From Zizania palustris (lineage: Eukaryota > Streptophyta > Magnoliopsida > Poales > Poaceae): 64,000 nucleotides of DNA. A program made the position numbers and the translations under genes. Of this stretch, positions 11,258 to 21,880 are shown piece by piece. The stretch's first letter is position 1. Every line of letters begins with the position of its first letter. The stretch is taken from positions 30,565,712-30,629,711 of the forward strand of contig JAAALK010000286.1 in NCBI GenBank assembly GCA_019279435.1, read 5' to 3'. The notes under the pieces were generated by a model that was not told where the DNA came from, made no database searches, and saw nothing but the letters and a program-made list of their open reading frames with translations.

Positions 11258-11401
11258 GTGGCTGAACCCTCCGCACGGTGGCTTCGTATCATAGTGGACA
11301 AACCCTACGAATAGTGGCTATGGACCCTAGTGGCCGAACCCTCCGCACAGCGAGTTTGGGCCTCAATGGCCGAACCCTTCACACAACAAGTGCGGACCCC
11401 A
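11258..11401 (+). repeat. Four 36-bp tandem units in gypsy-H gag
   Basis: Four successive 36-bp units encode a 12-residue repeat of the form (V/M)AEPSxxxVxxx in the gag reading frame; the second contains a TAG. A fifth, decayed unit may follow. Because the period is a multiple of three, the frame survives copy-number change. Possibly a variable linker of Gag. Confidence 0.75.
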
Positions 11402-11981
11402 ACGGCCGCACTCAACTCCGCTCTAGGCGAACCCTCCAGCGGGGGGCTTCGGCCTGCAATGGCCAAACATACCTCCACCCTGGCAGGACCCATCGCTGAT
11501 ATGCTCTGAAATGCCTTCGACATGGCCAAACCTCCCTCCGAGCAATGGGTTCGGCTCTCAGTGGGTGAATCCGCTGGAGCCACCGATGCCTCCACCGTAA
11601 AATTGGGTAGGGACCCCGTGGGCTCCATACACCTCGCCCCCTAAGTACCCTTCATAGTATAACATTGCCTCCTATTTTCCTTTGGAGTTTTATAACTGGC
11701 AGGGACAAACAGATGCGATGAAGGAAGACATCATCTACAGGCTGCCCATAGTACCTTCAAATCGACTCACATAGGCCAAGGGATATGGACGCGAAGAGGT
11801 GAAGGAGAGGGAGTCTAAAGCCATCACAGTCAAAGTAAGATCTCAGGAAGTCCCAATCCCGAAGTCCCCTTCGCCGAAGCCCGTTGGAGGTAAGCCCCCT
11901 AGTCGGGCCGAGGCCAACGCCGAAGCCTGGTCCGATCGGCCAAACAAGGCTGATCCGACTGATAGGGTCTGCAGCGAAGTG

Positions 11982-11986
11982 GCCAC
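11982..11986 (+). repeat. Left target-site duplication GCCAC of the solo LTR
   Basis: GCCAC here matches GCCAC at 13923-13927 on the other side of the solo LTR. Copia integrase leaves a 5-bp duplication, so this proves a complete original insertion. Confidence 0.9.
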
Positions 11987-13922
11987 TAAGGAGCCATGCT
12001 GAATAGCGTGGGCCTCATGGCTCCAGAAGTGATGAGTCATTGTCAACGATAGTCAAAGAGGACTGAAGAAGAAGAGATCTGCTTTTTTCATGGGCCGCGT
12101 GTGACTCAGGTACACGGGCAGCGAGCGACTGTCGGGCAGAGGAGGCTGTGAAGTCAGGCTGGCCCAATCTGGGTACATGGGCCAGAAGCAATAGAAGACC
12201 CACTGGGCTGTTGATCAGGACTGACTCAGGTACACGGGCGGTGAGCGATTGCCGGGCTGAGAGAGCTACGGAGTCGGGCCAGCCCAATCCGGGTACCTGG
12301 TGCAAAGTCGGTGGAGGCTTTGTCAGTTTCGGCGCAAAACTGACGACCGTTGATCTTGTATCGGACTGTCCAGAAGAGAAGCCGTAGTCGCTACGAAAGC
12401 TTAGCTTCTGGATAAGTCATCTGTAACTCTAGGCCCACAGTCAGTCAGTCGTGTCTGTAAAAATACCTAAGGGCAGTAGAGTATTTTCCTTTATTCTTGC
12501 GTCTGTAAAACCCTAAGGGGCTGGTAGAATATTCCTAGTGTTGGGAGCCTATAAATAGGACCCCAATCCCTAGGGTTTGGACTACCCTTTTGGCTGAAAT
12601 CAATACTACTCCTTTGGGTCACTTTTTGTCTCTTGCATTTTCTCTTTCCCTTCCTGCTCATGTGTGCGCCTCCAGGAAATGTGTTGCTGTTCATCTATAT
12701 TATTCCCTGCAGTTAGATGATTCTATTCCTTCTGTTTCGTGTGATGCATTCCATTTATTGGCTTTGGAATCTTCGGTTTGCTCACATTGATTTTGTTCCT
12801 GGTTGTGAAGGCCTCGTTTTGCTTCTGTTCCTCACGAGAAGAGTACTAGTTCTTGCTGTTGCAAGTAGTACTGCTATACTGTAGCTATAGTACTCGCTGC
12901 CAGCTTTTTACCTTCTATTGCGCAGTTTTTTGATCGAAGTTGACAGGCTCTAGCAACTTTTCCGGCTGTATTGTGGCGAAGCCATCCTCTCTGTTCGAAG
13001 CCCCTCAGCTCCGTGAGGCAGGCTTCGATCTGACATACTCGAAGGCTTCGTTCAAACTTCAAACTTCATTCTGTGTCCTGAATTGCTAGCTTCGAAGTAC
13101 TCTTTAAACTGACAGCGTCTCTTACTTCGGACGACAGTGCGAAGGTACTCCGACTCAAGCTCTTCGAAGTCCACACTTCGATAGATCTTGAAGTTGGCTT
13201 CGAAGCTCGTCGTTCTGTTAGGCTTCGATTTGATTTCTTTGTCGAGTGTCAGTCTTCGCTTCTCTCTTCGAAGCTTGCTCTTTTCGAAGGTAGAGTGTAG
13301 GCTTCGAATTTGGTACCTCTGTCGTGTGACAGGCTTCGCTTCTTTATACGAAGGTTGTCCGTCTGTGTGTTGTGTTCGAAGTTTTTCTGTTCGAAGGTTT
13401 GGCTTCGAAGTACTTGGTTCGAAGCTGTGTTCGAAGTCTTGCCTTCGAAGCATGCTTCGACCTTGTCATACTTCGCTTCGAAGCATACTTCGCTTCCTGC
13501 CACTTCGAACTAGGCTAGACCAAAACACCTTCGGCATTTTCACAACAACCTTCGGCAGGCTTCGGAACTGACCTCCGAAGCAGGCTTCATCACCAACCTC
13601 CGAAGCAGGCTTCGCCAAGTTCCGAACAGGAGACAAATCTGAACAGTAACTTCTCATTTCACTTTACATATACTTAGATCATTTCATTGGGAAGTTTAGG
13701 CCTGACATACTTTGATTATCTACCTAGTTGCACTTCTTTGTTAGTTCTCTGTTTGACATCAGTTGCTTCTAGGCTAGATACCTTTAGACTTAGGCTTTCT
13801 GTTTATTTTCTGCTGCTTAGTCTTTTGAGGTGCGTTGGGTATTGGGAACAGGCCATTGATTCGAAAGAATTTTTTTAAGGCGCCCATTCACCCCCCCTCT
13901 GGTCGCTACTTTCGGTCCTACA
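11987..13922 (+). mobile_element. Solo copia LTR in gypsy-H gag
   Basis: A complete 1936-bp LTR of the Copia-1 family has no internal region. Solo LTRs arise when the two LTRs of an element recombine and delete the middle. It begins TAAGGAGCC (TG in sister copies) and ends in TCCTACA. U3 has the duplicated GGTACACGGGC block (starts at 12112 and 12232). The TATA box is at 12550-12557, and the transcribed half from about 12960 is rich in CTTCGAAG. The gypsy-H gag reads on either side, and the perfect 5-bp duplication confirms both ends. Confidence 0.95.
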
Positions 13923-14248
13923 GCCACCAACTATAAAACATGCGAGTCCGACCTAGGTGGCACCCCTTCGGCCAAAAATCACAAAAATAGGGTGGTGGCC
14001 TGATACCAAGCAACAACCATCTTGTGCACCTCCAGGCATGTCCAAATCACAGAAAAGGTGTCTACAATGCCTACGGCACAAGAGATGTGCGAGAAAAAGG
14101 CCGATGATGAACGAGACACCATCTTTGAGGAGATCCGCCCTTGGCCAGCTGCGAGAAAGGCATGGAAGATCAATCTGGTTGAGATGACCAACCCGGCTCC
14201 TGTTCCAAGCGACGACGATGATGACATGCTAGATGATGATCATACGCT
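13923..14248 (+). pseudogene. Gypsy-H gag-pol linker fragment
   Basis: This continues the gypsy-H reading after the solo LTR. One frame reads PSCAPPGMSKSQKR, a linker typical of RIRE2-type Gag-Pol. The next frame reads RDTIFEEIRPWPAARKAW followed by the acidic SDDDDDMLDDD, so there is a frameshift between them. It is cut off at 14249, where the Tat-B LTR inserted. The rest of this gypsy-H copy is not seen to the right. Confidence 0.65.
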
Positions 14249-14836
14249 TGTTGAGGGAAATACTTCATCCTCATGATCCTCAAGATTCCAAGATAAAGAC
14301 AAATCATAATCTCAAAGCCCAAGATTTGTCTCCAGACTGAAGGGCTTAAAGTCGAAGGCTTCATCCTCATGATCCTCAAGATTCCAAGATAAAGACAAAT
14401 CATAATCTCAAAGCCCAAGATTTGTCTCCAGACTGAAGGGCTTAAAGTCGAAGGGTTCGTCCAGACTTTGGTCCGAAGAGACCCTCCGAAAGGCTTCCCC
14501 TCTGAAGTGGAAAACAACCAGAATGATGAGACATCTACTCTATCTACATCCTTCGAACATAATTTACCATATTAGCCCTATACGGGACACCAAAATAGTT
14601 TCCACTATGTCGGTTGTAATTGAGGGGTAAAAAGGTCTTTTCCCTAGAAGTTTTACCTATAAATACCCCCTTCTCACCCTGTAATAGGCATCGAATATTC
14701 AGATATTCAATACACAACTTTGAACTACTTCAAGCTATTATCCTATTCATAGGCTTGAGATAGTCCTCTTTCACAAACACTTCGTTTGTTAGTTCTTAAC
14801 TTTGAAGAACCTATTAGCATAATCTTTTACGCCAAC
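14249..14836 (+). mobile_element. 5' LTR of Tat-B (Ty3/gypsy)
   Basis: It starts TGTTGAGGGAAATAC and ends near CGCCAAC, just before the primer-binding site. The TATA box TATAAATA is at 14658-14665. U3 contains two identical 96-bp units. A related LTR start lies inverted at 20666-21030 (TGTTGGGGGAAAATAC on the minus strand). It sits inside the gypsy-H linker. The 3' LTR of this element was not found. Confidence 0.85.
14263..14454 (+). repeat. Two identical 96-bp tandem units in the Tat-B LTR
   Basis: Units 14263-14358 and 14359-14454 begin CTTCATCCTCATGATCC and, read base by base, show no difference. A perfect duplication in an element full of mutations points to a late event. The LTR fragment at 20666-21030 shows no such duplication. 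Confidence 0.9.
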
Positions 14837-14839
14837 GGT

Positions 14840-14857
14840 TGGCACCGTCCGTGGGGA
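14840..14857 (+). promoter_or_regulatory. Primer-binding site of Tat-B
   Basis: TGGCACCGTCCGTGGGGA follows the LTR end and starts with the TGG expected to pair with a tRNA CCA end. It primes minus-strand synthesis. It resembles the TGGCGCCGTCTGTGGGGA-type site of related plant gypsy elements. Confidence 0.7.
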
Positions 14858-15043
14858 ACCTATTTCTAAAAGCTAGTTCTCTACCACTGCCTATATTTCG
14901 AAGAGCGTTTGTGGAGGGAGTTTCGGAGTCTTAAGATTCCGCGCACCCTTCGGCAAGGGGCTTCAAAACACAGTTCAAAGGCCTTTTCTCGCCTTCCTCA
15001 ATCGTCCGAAGCCTCTGGTCTTTTGGCCTTAGCTTCGTATGTC

Positions 15044-16533
15044 ATGCCTCCCAAGCGGAGTCTAGCCACCGGTTCTCCCCAAAGGTCCTCTTAGACCTCC
15101 AGTGCAGGACCTTCGGACGTCTCCCAAACTCCCAAAGTAGTCATTAGAACTCAAGCAACCGGAGTCCCTCGGGTAGCTTCGTCTGTGCTTCGAACTGATT
15201 ATGACAATTCTCGAGACCCAGAGGATCCCTCCGGAGTAAGCGAAGACCTTCCTGAAGATGTGACTGCTCAAGTAGCATGACTTCAGGCAAAGGTAGCAAG
15301 ATGAAGGCAGGAGACTACGAGCAGGCTTCGCCCTCAAGCCATCCCTCCTACTACGGAAATGCATCAAGATGGCGGCCTCGATGATTATCCCGAAGCCCCT
15401 AAAGACCAAGAAGATGTTGAAAATGCCTCCTTCGACAACGAATCCCCGCTGCATCTGGACTTGCAGAAGGTCCGCTTCGATCCTAGGTTCTGAGCCTCGA
15501 AGCTGCACAAGTACTCCGGAGGGTCTGATCCTGGAGAATTTTCTTGCTCTTACGCCCTTGAAATAGAAGCCAGTGGATGTGTCCAAAATACGATGGCAAA
15601 ATGTTTCCCCCTCGCGTTGGAAGGTGTGGCCCTTTGTTGGTACTGGTCTCTAAAGCCAGGATCAATTAAGTCATGGGAACAGTTGAAAAGGAAATTCGTG
15701 AGTAATTTCCGGGGAACGTTTGTAGCCCCAATGTCTAATAGAAGCCTTTTTCAGGTGAAGCAGCGGGCAGGAGAAACCCTTCGAGACTACTTCATGTGCT
15801 TCGCCCACACCAAGTCTCAAATAAAAGGATTATCTACATCATCTATGGTGGATGCGGCGCGCAAAGGTGTTTTGAATCCCAACCTCCTCAACAAACTTCA
15901 CAGAAGGCGGTGTCTTCAGTAGTGCAACTAATGGCATACTTCGAACTGTATGCAAAGGCAGAAGAAGGATGCCTCCAAAGATCTTGGGTGCCCATGCCAA
16001 CCCTCCCTCGAGAAGTCAAGCTAGAGCCAGAGGCTCCGATTCCTCCGTAAGCCCCCTTCGATAACCGCCCTAATGATCATATAAGGGGAAAGAGACACTT
16101 CTGCTCCGAAGTACTGAATATTGCCCCCTCCACACCGAAGATGCCTTTCAACTATCAACAGGCTCAAGGTAATAAAGCTAGTACCTCGAAGCCACAAGAA
16201 AAACTGGCTAGCCGAGGCCATGCTCTTTTTTGTTGTGTGCATGGTGAAAACAGAAGCCATGCCACAAAAGACTGTATGTCTATACTAACTCTCCGGGGTG
16301 AGTATCTAGGGAGAAGTTCAGGGCGAGGCACTACAGATCGATCTCCTCCAGCAACACGACCGAAGCCTGTACAAGCTATTGGGCGAGCAGGCAATCCTGA
16401 AGCACCAATGCAACTTCTGGTGGCCAACATTATGCCACCACCGAAGAAGGAAGACCCTCGAGATCGTGGAAAACAAGTGGTGTTACCCATCTCCAGAGGG
16501 GGGACAATTGGTAATATGTCAAAGTGTCAGTGA
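15044..16533 (+). pseudogene. Tat-B gag
   Basis: The frame beginning at ATG 15044 (MPPKRS) runs in phase to 15922 and is broken by four stops, each explained by a C-to-T change. The capsid core is at 15593-15900, with CFPLALEGVALCWYWSLKPGSI, QLKRKFVSNF and RAGETLRDYF. Near 15890 the reading shifts by one base, and the later part, including the zinc-knuckle-like CCVHGENRSHATKDC near 16220, continues in the frame used by pol. A TGA at 16531-16533 ends this segment. Neighbours are the primer site upstream and protease downstream. Gag would form particles and bind RNA; this copy cannot. Confidence 0.85.
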
Positions 16534-16587
16534 AGGGATTATATTCGGGATGTTGGACATATAGGTGCTTCGAACTCGACTACAGAA

Positions 16588-17118
16588 ATGCCCGAGTGGT
16601 CCCATGTACCCATTTCATTTTCTCCCTACGATGATATAGGGGTGAAATTCCCCCATGCTGACCCACTTGTCGTTTTAGCTGACATAGCAGGAGTGGAAGT
16701 TCGAAGGATATTAGTGGATGGAGGAAGCTCCACGGATATACTCTTCGTCCAAGCCTTCAATCAAATGTGTATTCCCCGAAGGCATTTTCTTCCTACAACC
16801 CACCCACTCCAAGGCTTCGCAGGCCCTCCTCTCGATGCCCTCGGCCAAATAGTCCTTGAGGTTGCCTTCGGTGAGGGGCCCTTGGCCAGAATTGAAGAAG
16901 TCATCTTCGACGTTGTCGACACCCCGTACACCTACAACGCAATTTTTGGGAGAGGAATGCTAAACCAATTTGTAGTTGTAGCACATCACAATTATCTGTG
17001 TCTCAAGATGCCCACGCAAGGTGGAGTTCTTACAATTTCAGGAGACCAGGCCGCATCCCGGAGAGTGGAGTATGGCCATGGCCCACCTGTCGATCCTCGA
17101 CAATTAATCAGCGTGTAG
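16588..17118 (+). pseudogene. Tat-B aspartic protease
   Basis: Retroviral-type aspartic protease domain that would cut the Gag-Pol precursor. The active-site loop LVDGGSSTDIL is at about 16711-16743, with Asp at 16717-16719. The Tat-D copy has DSG at this place, so DGG here is either a family variant or a loss. The flap and substrate-wall region follows to IFGRGMLNQF. It is in the same frame as RT and RNase H. A stop at 17116-17118 ends the open stretch. Confidence 0.85.
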
Positions 17119-17820
17119 GAGCACTCGGAGGAAACTTCGGGGTCCCCAGACCCTTCGAAGAACCCTTCCCTCAAACCAAGCCCGGAAGGTGATGTAGTCA
17201 CAATGATCATTCTTAAAAAAGGCAAAGAATACCCCATTAGTTGCTAAGAGATGGAATCATCAGAGAGGTAGCCCACACGGAGTGGTTGGCCAACCCGTCT
17301 TTGTCAAGAAGAAAGGCTCTGGTAAATGTTGCATGTTCATTGATTTCACTTCTTTAAATAAAGCATGCCCCGAGACCCCTACCCCATGCCCCGCATCGAT
17401 CAACTTGTCGACTCTACATCTAGTTCCGAGCTCTTAAGCTTCCTGGATGCATACTTCGGTTATCATCAAATTTGGCTAAAGCGTGAAGACGAAGCCAAGA
17501 CAAGCTTTATAACTCCTTCCGGAGTATTCTGTTATGTTCGAATGCCCTTTGGCTTGCGGAATGCTGGAGCAACTTTTTCGCATCTTATTGCTAATGCTCT
17601 AGGTCACCAAATAGGCCGAAATATCGAAGCCTATTTGGATGACATTGTAATAAAAAGTGATGTAAAGCACCAGCATAGTCTAGACATAGCAGGAACTTTT
17701 GAGAGCCTCCGAACATGTGGAGTTTGCCTCAACCTTGAAAAATGTATATTCGGAGCTCAAGCAGGAAAATTGCTAGGGTACTTAGTTTTGAGTAGAGGAA
17801 TCGAAGCTAGCCCAACGTAG
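17119..17820 (+). pseudogene. Tat-B reverse transcriptase with internal deletion
   Basis: The linker after protease reaches EYPI at about 17229-17240, then resumes at RDGIIREVAHTEWL. Compared with Tat-D (55620 to 55390, minus), about 230 bp are missing, including the start of RT. The remaining RT has the fingers and palm (DPYPMPRIDQLV), then MPFGLRNAGATF, and the catalytic YLDDIV at 17632-17649. The thumb region with LNLEKCIFG follows, and a TAG ends it at 17818-17820. A one-base loss near 17370 shifts the frame. The element must have been inactive after the deletion. Confidence 0.87.
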
Positions 17821-19062
17821 ATAAGTGCACTGTAAAGAATGGCTCCACCTAAAAATTTGAAGCAAGTCCAGAAGCTGACAGGACGTCTCGCAGCCCTCAG
17901 CAGGTTCCTAGCTAGATCAGCTGAATGAAGCCTCCCAATATTCAAAGCCTTAAAAGGGTCCAAAAGTTTCAAGTGGACACTGGAGTGCAAGAAAAGTTTT
18001 GATGATATTAAGGATTATCTTGGAAATTTGTCAACACTTACTGTGCCCCTCCTAGAAGAAACTCTCCTTCTTTATCTTGCAGCAACGGGCTCCGCAGTAA
18101 GTGTAGTGCTTGTTAGAGAAATAGAGCTCAAAGGAAAACTGGTGCAGAACCCAGTATACTTCATTTCAGAAGCTTTGGTAATGGCCTCGCGGAGGCTAAG
18201 GCATTATTTTTTAGTGCATAACATAATTGTCCCTACTTCATATCCCCTTGGTGATATGCTTCGGAGCAAAGACTCCACAGGGAGAATTGGAAAGTGGGCT
18301 ATCGAGCTAGCCCCCCTTGGCATTTCTTTCACTACAAGAACAACTATTAAATCCCAGGTTATAGCTAACATTGTGGCTGAGTGGACACCGCCTGCAGTTT
18401 GGGCTCCAAAAGAACCCTGTGAAGGATTATGGAAAATATTTTCTAATGGAGCTTATAAAGCATATGGGGATGGTGTCGGAGCCGTAATAATATCACCTTT
18501 AGGGCAAAAATCTATGTATTCTGCAAGGCTTAACTTTAAGTCCACTAACAACATTGCAGAATACGAAGGAATCCTGCTTGGTCTTCGAAAAGCAAGAGCA
18601 CTTGGAGCAACTAGAATTGTAATAAAAACAAATTCCCAAGTTATTGCAGGGCATGTTGACAAAAGCTTCCAAGCTAGAAATCTACAAATTGCAAAATACT
18701 TAGAAGAAATCCACAAGACGGAGTCATTGTTCAAAGGAATTTCAATCCGAAGCATCCCTCGAGCAGATAATTAGCTTAAAGATGTCTTAGCAAAAGCTGC
18801 AGCCGGAGCAGTGGACGTCCTAGAAGGTGCTTTTTATGTGGAACTTGTTAAACCTTCGGTGCATCAACTGCCTTCCACAAAGGTCCTTTGCATTCCAGTC
18901 ACTGATTGGTGGAGTCCAATTTTGGATATTTTGCAAAACAATACAACTTCGCTAGAAGGTCCAGATTTACAAAGGCTCCATGTAAGGGTCCGAAATTATA
19001 AGCTTGTCAACGAAGTACTTTATAAAGCTAGAGTTTGTTCTCCTCTACTCCGATGCATCTCA
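17821..19062 (+). pseudogene. Tat-B RNase H and archaeal-type RNase H
   Basis: The first, RT-linked RNase H lies at about 17990-18300, and a second RNase H of archaeal type at about 18430-18780; the pair marks the Tat lineage. In the second domain the metal-binding Asp of LWTIFSDGA (Tat-D) is Asn here (18445-18447), and the Asp of KTDS is also Asn, so it is catalytically dead. NNIAEYEGILLGL is intact. A TAG at about 18773 and the linker PVTDWWSPILDILQNN follow. The frame is cut at 19062 by a copia LTR; the integrase that should follow lies inverted at 33016-34075. Confidence 0.87.
19058..19062 (+). repeat. Target-site duplication TCTCA at Tat-B/Copia-2 junction
   Basis: TCTCA precedes the copia LTR end and is the complement of TGAGA at 34071-34075, which precedes a copia LTR start. 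In intact Tat-D the two flanks are contiguous (around 53495-53530, with CGA for AGA). These are the two ends of one insertion, now separated. Confidence 0.88.
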
Positions 19063-19575
19063 TGTAGGACCGAAAGTAGCGACTAGAGGGAGGGTGAACG
19101 AGCGCCTAAAAATTCTTTCGATTCAAATGGCCTTCTCCCAACACCCAATGCACCTCAACAGACAATCAGGCAAAGCAAAACAGATCTCAGGTACTAAAAA
19201 TAATCTAGCCTAAAAACGACCAGTGTCCTAATTGAAAAGACACCAACACAGTGCTTAAAGGTAGATTAAAAACATTCACATAACAAATAGCATGTCCATA
19301 AAGATTTCACCAAATCACACATAATCCATCAAGCACATAAAGATATCCATCATTCACAGACATTTCATCCATAACAAGTATAACTATCATAGGCATTTAA
19401 CCATACAATGTAGGATGAATCAAACAGGTACTGAACAAAAAGAAATATCTCAGATCCTAATCGTAGTGCAGTCTGAAACTAAAATGCCTGAGATAAACTT
19501 GATTCATCCAGAAAAATAAATTGAAAACAAGCGAAACGAGAATAAAAAATTCTTACTGTGCAAGCTTCTCAACCT
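19063..19575 (-). mobile_element. 3' LTR end fragment of Copia-2
   Basis: It begins on the plus strand with TGTAGGACCGAAAGTAGCGAC, the complement of the family's LTR end, and matches the U5 side of sister LTRs to about 19575, near a TCTTACTGTGCAAG motif. The remaining LTR is gone, replaced by Tat-C sequence. Confidence 0.85.
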
Positions 19576-19930
19576 CCTATGGATGATGTCGAAGTATTAA
19601 ACGTTACCGAAGAACTCCGCCTGTTATGGGCTACCTTCGATCTTTTAAAACTTCATAAATGACCTCGATTTTTGATTCCTCGAGAGAGCTCCAGTGCAAT
19701 TGCGCCCGACATATGTAAAGATATATTATCTTATATTAAAGAGGAAGAAAAAGAAGCTAAGTGGGAAACTTCGTCTTCTAAAGACGTTGAATTGTCTCCC
19801 TACTTCCCAGCCCCTCTTTGGGCATAAGAAACTTCGCACTATACTCGAAGATGGTTAGGCGCAAAGAAAAATTTAGGATTACAATTTTGGAGGCTCGGAG
19901 CCCCTCACCTAAAACTTAGTACCTTTTGTT
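19576..19930 (+). pseudogene. Tat-C antisense ORF remnant
   Basis: Diverged relative of the second antisense ORF of Tat-B (31430-31872) and Tat-D (50640-51080). Recognisable parts are the CTCGAGAGAGCTCC-like stretch, the GCCCGACATATGTAAAG segment (CCCGACATTTGTAG in Tat-B) and the ATTAAAGAGGAAG acidic part. It is broken by stops. The orientation relative to the pol fragment at 20427-20665 is opposite, as in the other copies. Confidence 0.6.
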
Positions 19931-19939
19931 TGAAAGAAG

Positions 19940-20290
19940 TCACTTCGGACAAACTTTCCGGACACTTTAATGTACCAAACGATTGGTCACTTTGGACTCT
20001 TTTCACAGATATTCGAAGCATATCAGCTCAAACTCTGTTTTGTTTTGGCCTCCTTCTGCTCTTTTTGCAAATGCTATCAAACCGGTGGTTTGGAATTCGC
20101 AGTGGTCTCCTTGGACTCTTTTTACGGATGCTTTCAAGCCGGTGGCTTGGAATCTGTTTTATTTGGTCTCCTTCGACTCTTTTTACGGATGCTTTCAAGC
20201 CAGTGGCTTGGAATCCATTTTTCAGTGAATTTCCCACCTCGTCGGAAGCTTCGAACACGTGGTTCAAAGTCCGAAAATTTGGTTCAAATT
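19940..20290 (+). repeat. Tat-C tandem array of about 60-bp monomers
   Basis: Four units start with (G)ACTCTTTT or CTCTTTTT at about 19995, 20057, 20114 and 20175, each followed by a GATGCT(T/A)TCAAGCCGG-like core. The spacing is 57-62 bp. Unlike the arrays at 32175-32850 and 51410-52270, neighbouring units resemble each other, so no 119-bp dimer is evident. Confidence 0.8.
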
Positions 20291-20426
20291 AATGACACTT
20301 CCCTCCCAGCCAACTTCGTTCTTCCAGTGCGTCCACTAGAAGTAAGAAGTGTTTGAGAGGTAGGCATTATCTGAAACATGAGCTTTATTAATTCAGAAGG
20401 TATTTACAAAGGATTACAAGGAGCCC

Positions 20427-20665
20427 CTATGTGAAATATCGCTTTAAGTGCTCCGCATGCCATGTATGCGTTAACTCTTCACCTTCTAAAGTAGCTAACT
20501 TAAAAGAACCAGGGCGTCCTGAACGGAGAATTATATATGGGCTTTCCCATTTATTCCCTAGTTTCCCTGGTGCTATAACACTTCGCACAACAAGATGACC
20601 CGGCTTAAGTTCGTTAAGCTTGACCTTTAGGTCAAACCAAGTCTTTGTCTGCTGATGATACTTAA
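20427..20665 (-). pseudogene. Tat-C integrase C-terminus
   Basis: The minus-strand reading gives KTWFDLKVKLNELKPGHLV, then the C-terminal integrase module with GKLGNKWESPYIIL and EGEELTHTWHAEHLKRYFT, ending at a stop (complement 20427-20429). This is the normal end of Tat pol. It fuses at about 20665 directly to LTR sequence, so most of the element was deleted. Confidence 0.85.
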
Positions 20666-21030
20666 CTCAGTATTCGATCCTCATTACAGGGTAAAACGGA
20701 GTGTATTTATAGCCCAAAACCTTAAGGAAAGGACCCTTTTACCCCTCTGTTACAACCGACATATATAGTGGAGACTATTCGGTACCCTTGATAGGGCTAA
20801 AACGGTAAAAGACTAATCTAAAGAGAGGAGATAAGTCTTCCATCGTAGCTGGCAAAGAATCTCTCTGAAGATCCAATGTTCGAAGATATACTCCGAACTG
20901 GAGTCCACCTCTATACTTCGAACTTGATCCAGTATACTTCCGGAGTTGGATCCTGGAAACCTTCGATTAAATCACTGGCCTTCATCTTGTTGCAGCAATG
21001 GCCCTGAGGATGAAGTATTTTCCCCCAACA
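20666..21030 (-). mobile_element. Tat-C LTR fragment (U3 side)
   Basis: On the minus strand it starts TGTTGGGGGAAAATAC at 21030 and runs past a TATA box (complement 20704-20711) before it breaks. It is inserted in the Copia-2 spacer: the flank CATGGCATGATCAG continues the spacer seen intact near 40800. The second copy of the target duplication is missing. Confidence 0.8.
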
Positions 21031-21880
21031 CATGGCATGATCAGTGCAACAGATGATATCTAAAGAAAGTCATTAGCACGCATTTTTAATTTTTTCAAAC
21101 AAAAGCATCACCACATTTTCTAGTCGACAAGCAAGGTAAAGCATGAGATGCAAAAGCTAGCTGATATCTACCAAGATAAGCATTGTCCAGAACAAAGTGC
21201 TTCAGCAAACTTGTTATCCTTTTAATTTTCAGGCTTTTTCTTTTCGTTTTTCATTTTTGCCTGGGGTTATTTGCATGTCAAACCTGATGCTAACCGACCA
21301 AGTCAAGCCTAGGCCAGAACTGGACCATCAGAAGCTTAAAACATTGGTCTTGGCATACATTACACTATCCTAGTTCATACCAAAGTGCTATGGTAAGCAG
21401 TCCAGAACAATGCAATGCGACAAAGCAAACCCACTTGGATCTTTTCAAATTAAGCATAAAAAGGCATGGATTTTCATTTTTCTGTTTTTATCATTTTTAT
21501 AGCACATTTTTCCATGTTAAAGCATATAGATGTCCAAGTTGCATATCTACATCTAAGTGAGGAACTAGCTACCGGGCATGTAAAAGATAGCAAAAGCATT
21601 CAGCCTACACATGCTAGTTACCAGAAGCAATGGTGATCAGTTTTCAATTTTAAATCATAAAAGCCATGCATATGACAGATATCAGACATATCATGTGAAC
21701 TGAAGCAAAGCATGATCATCGACAAGTATTCAAAAGCATATACTAGGTAGAACAAGTAAAGCAGATCAATCATATAACAGAAGCAAGCTCAAAGTGTGAT
21801 ATGTGAATATGCATGATATGTGCACACACGAAAACACTCAAGAAAAGAGTAAATAAGAAAGAAAACTGACTCAAAGTATC
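21031..21880 (-). other. Copia-2 3' spacer, truncated
   Basis: Matches the spacer of Copia-1, -4 and -6 from the pol stop outward. The half nearest the 3' LTR, with the PPT motifs, was lost where Tat-C inserted. No sense gene. The antisense stretch reading LTDQVKPRPELDHQKLKT is open here. Confidence 0.8.

Larger units (their letters stand above)
9357..11986 (+). pseudogene. Gypsy-H gag (RIRE2-like retrotransposon Gag)
   Basis: Gag builds the virus-like particle and packages element RNA. The presumed start ATG is at 9357; the frame reads MTGELNDDN and then, past a TAG at 9420, IAEVQRHVDAFQELCLQAY. A frameshift follows. The long open stretch 10040-10927 (295 codons) holds the capsid-like retrotransposon Gag domain: TFTWFSALLPNS, then ELEQKFHEYFYTGETEL, then RQKSSESVSEYIKHFRDTRNRC. 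An acidic segment and a CHHC-like knuckle with YCKWHDSHSHYTNDC (near 10810-10860) come next. After 10927 come a TAG at 10990 and a section with a 12-residue repeat (11258-11401). The tail to 11986 is proline- and serine-rich. The sequence resumes at 13923 after a solo copia LTR. Domain assignment is firm; the element is dead. Confidence 0.85.
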
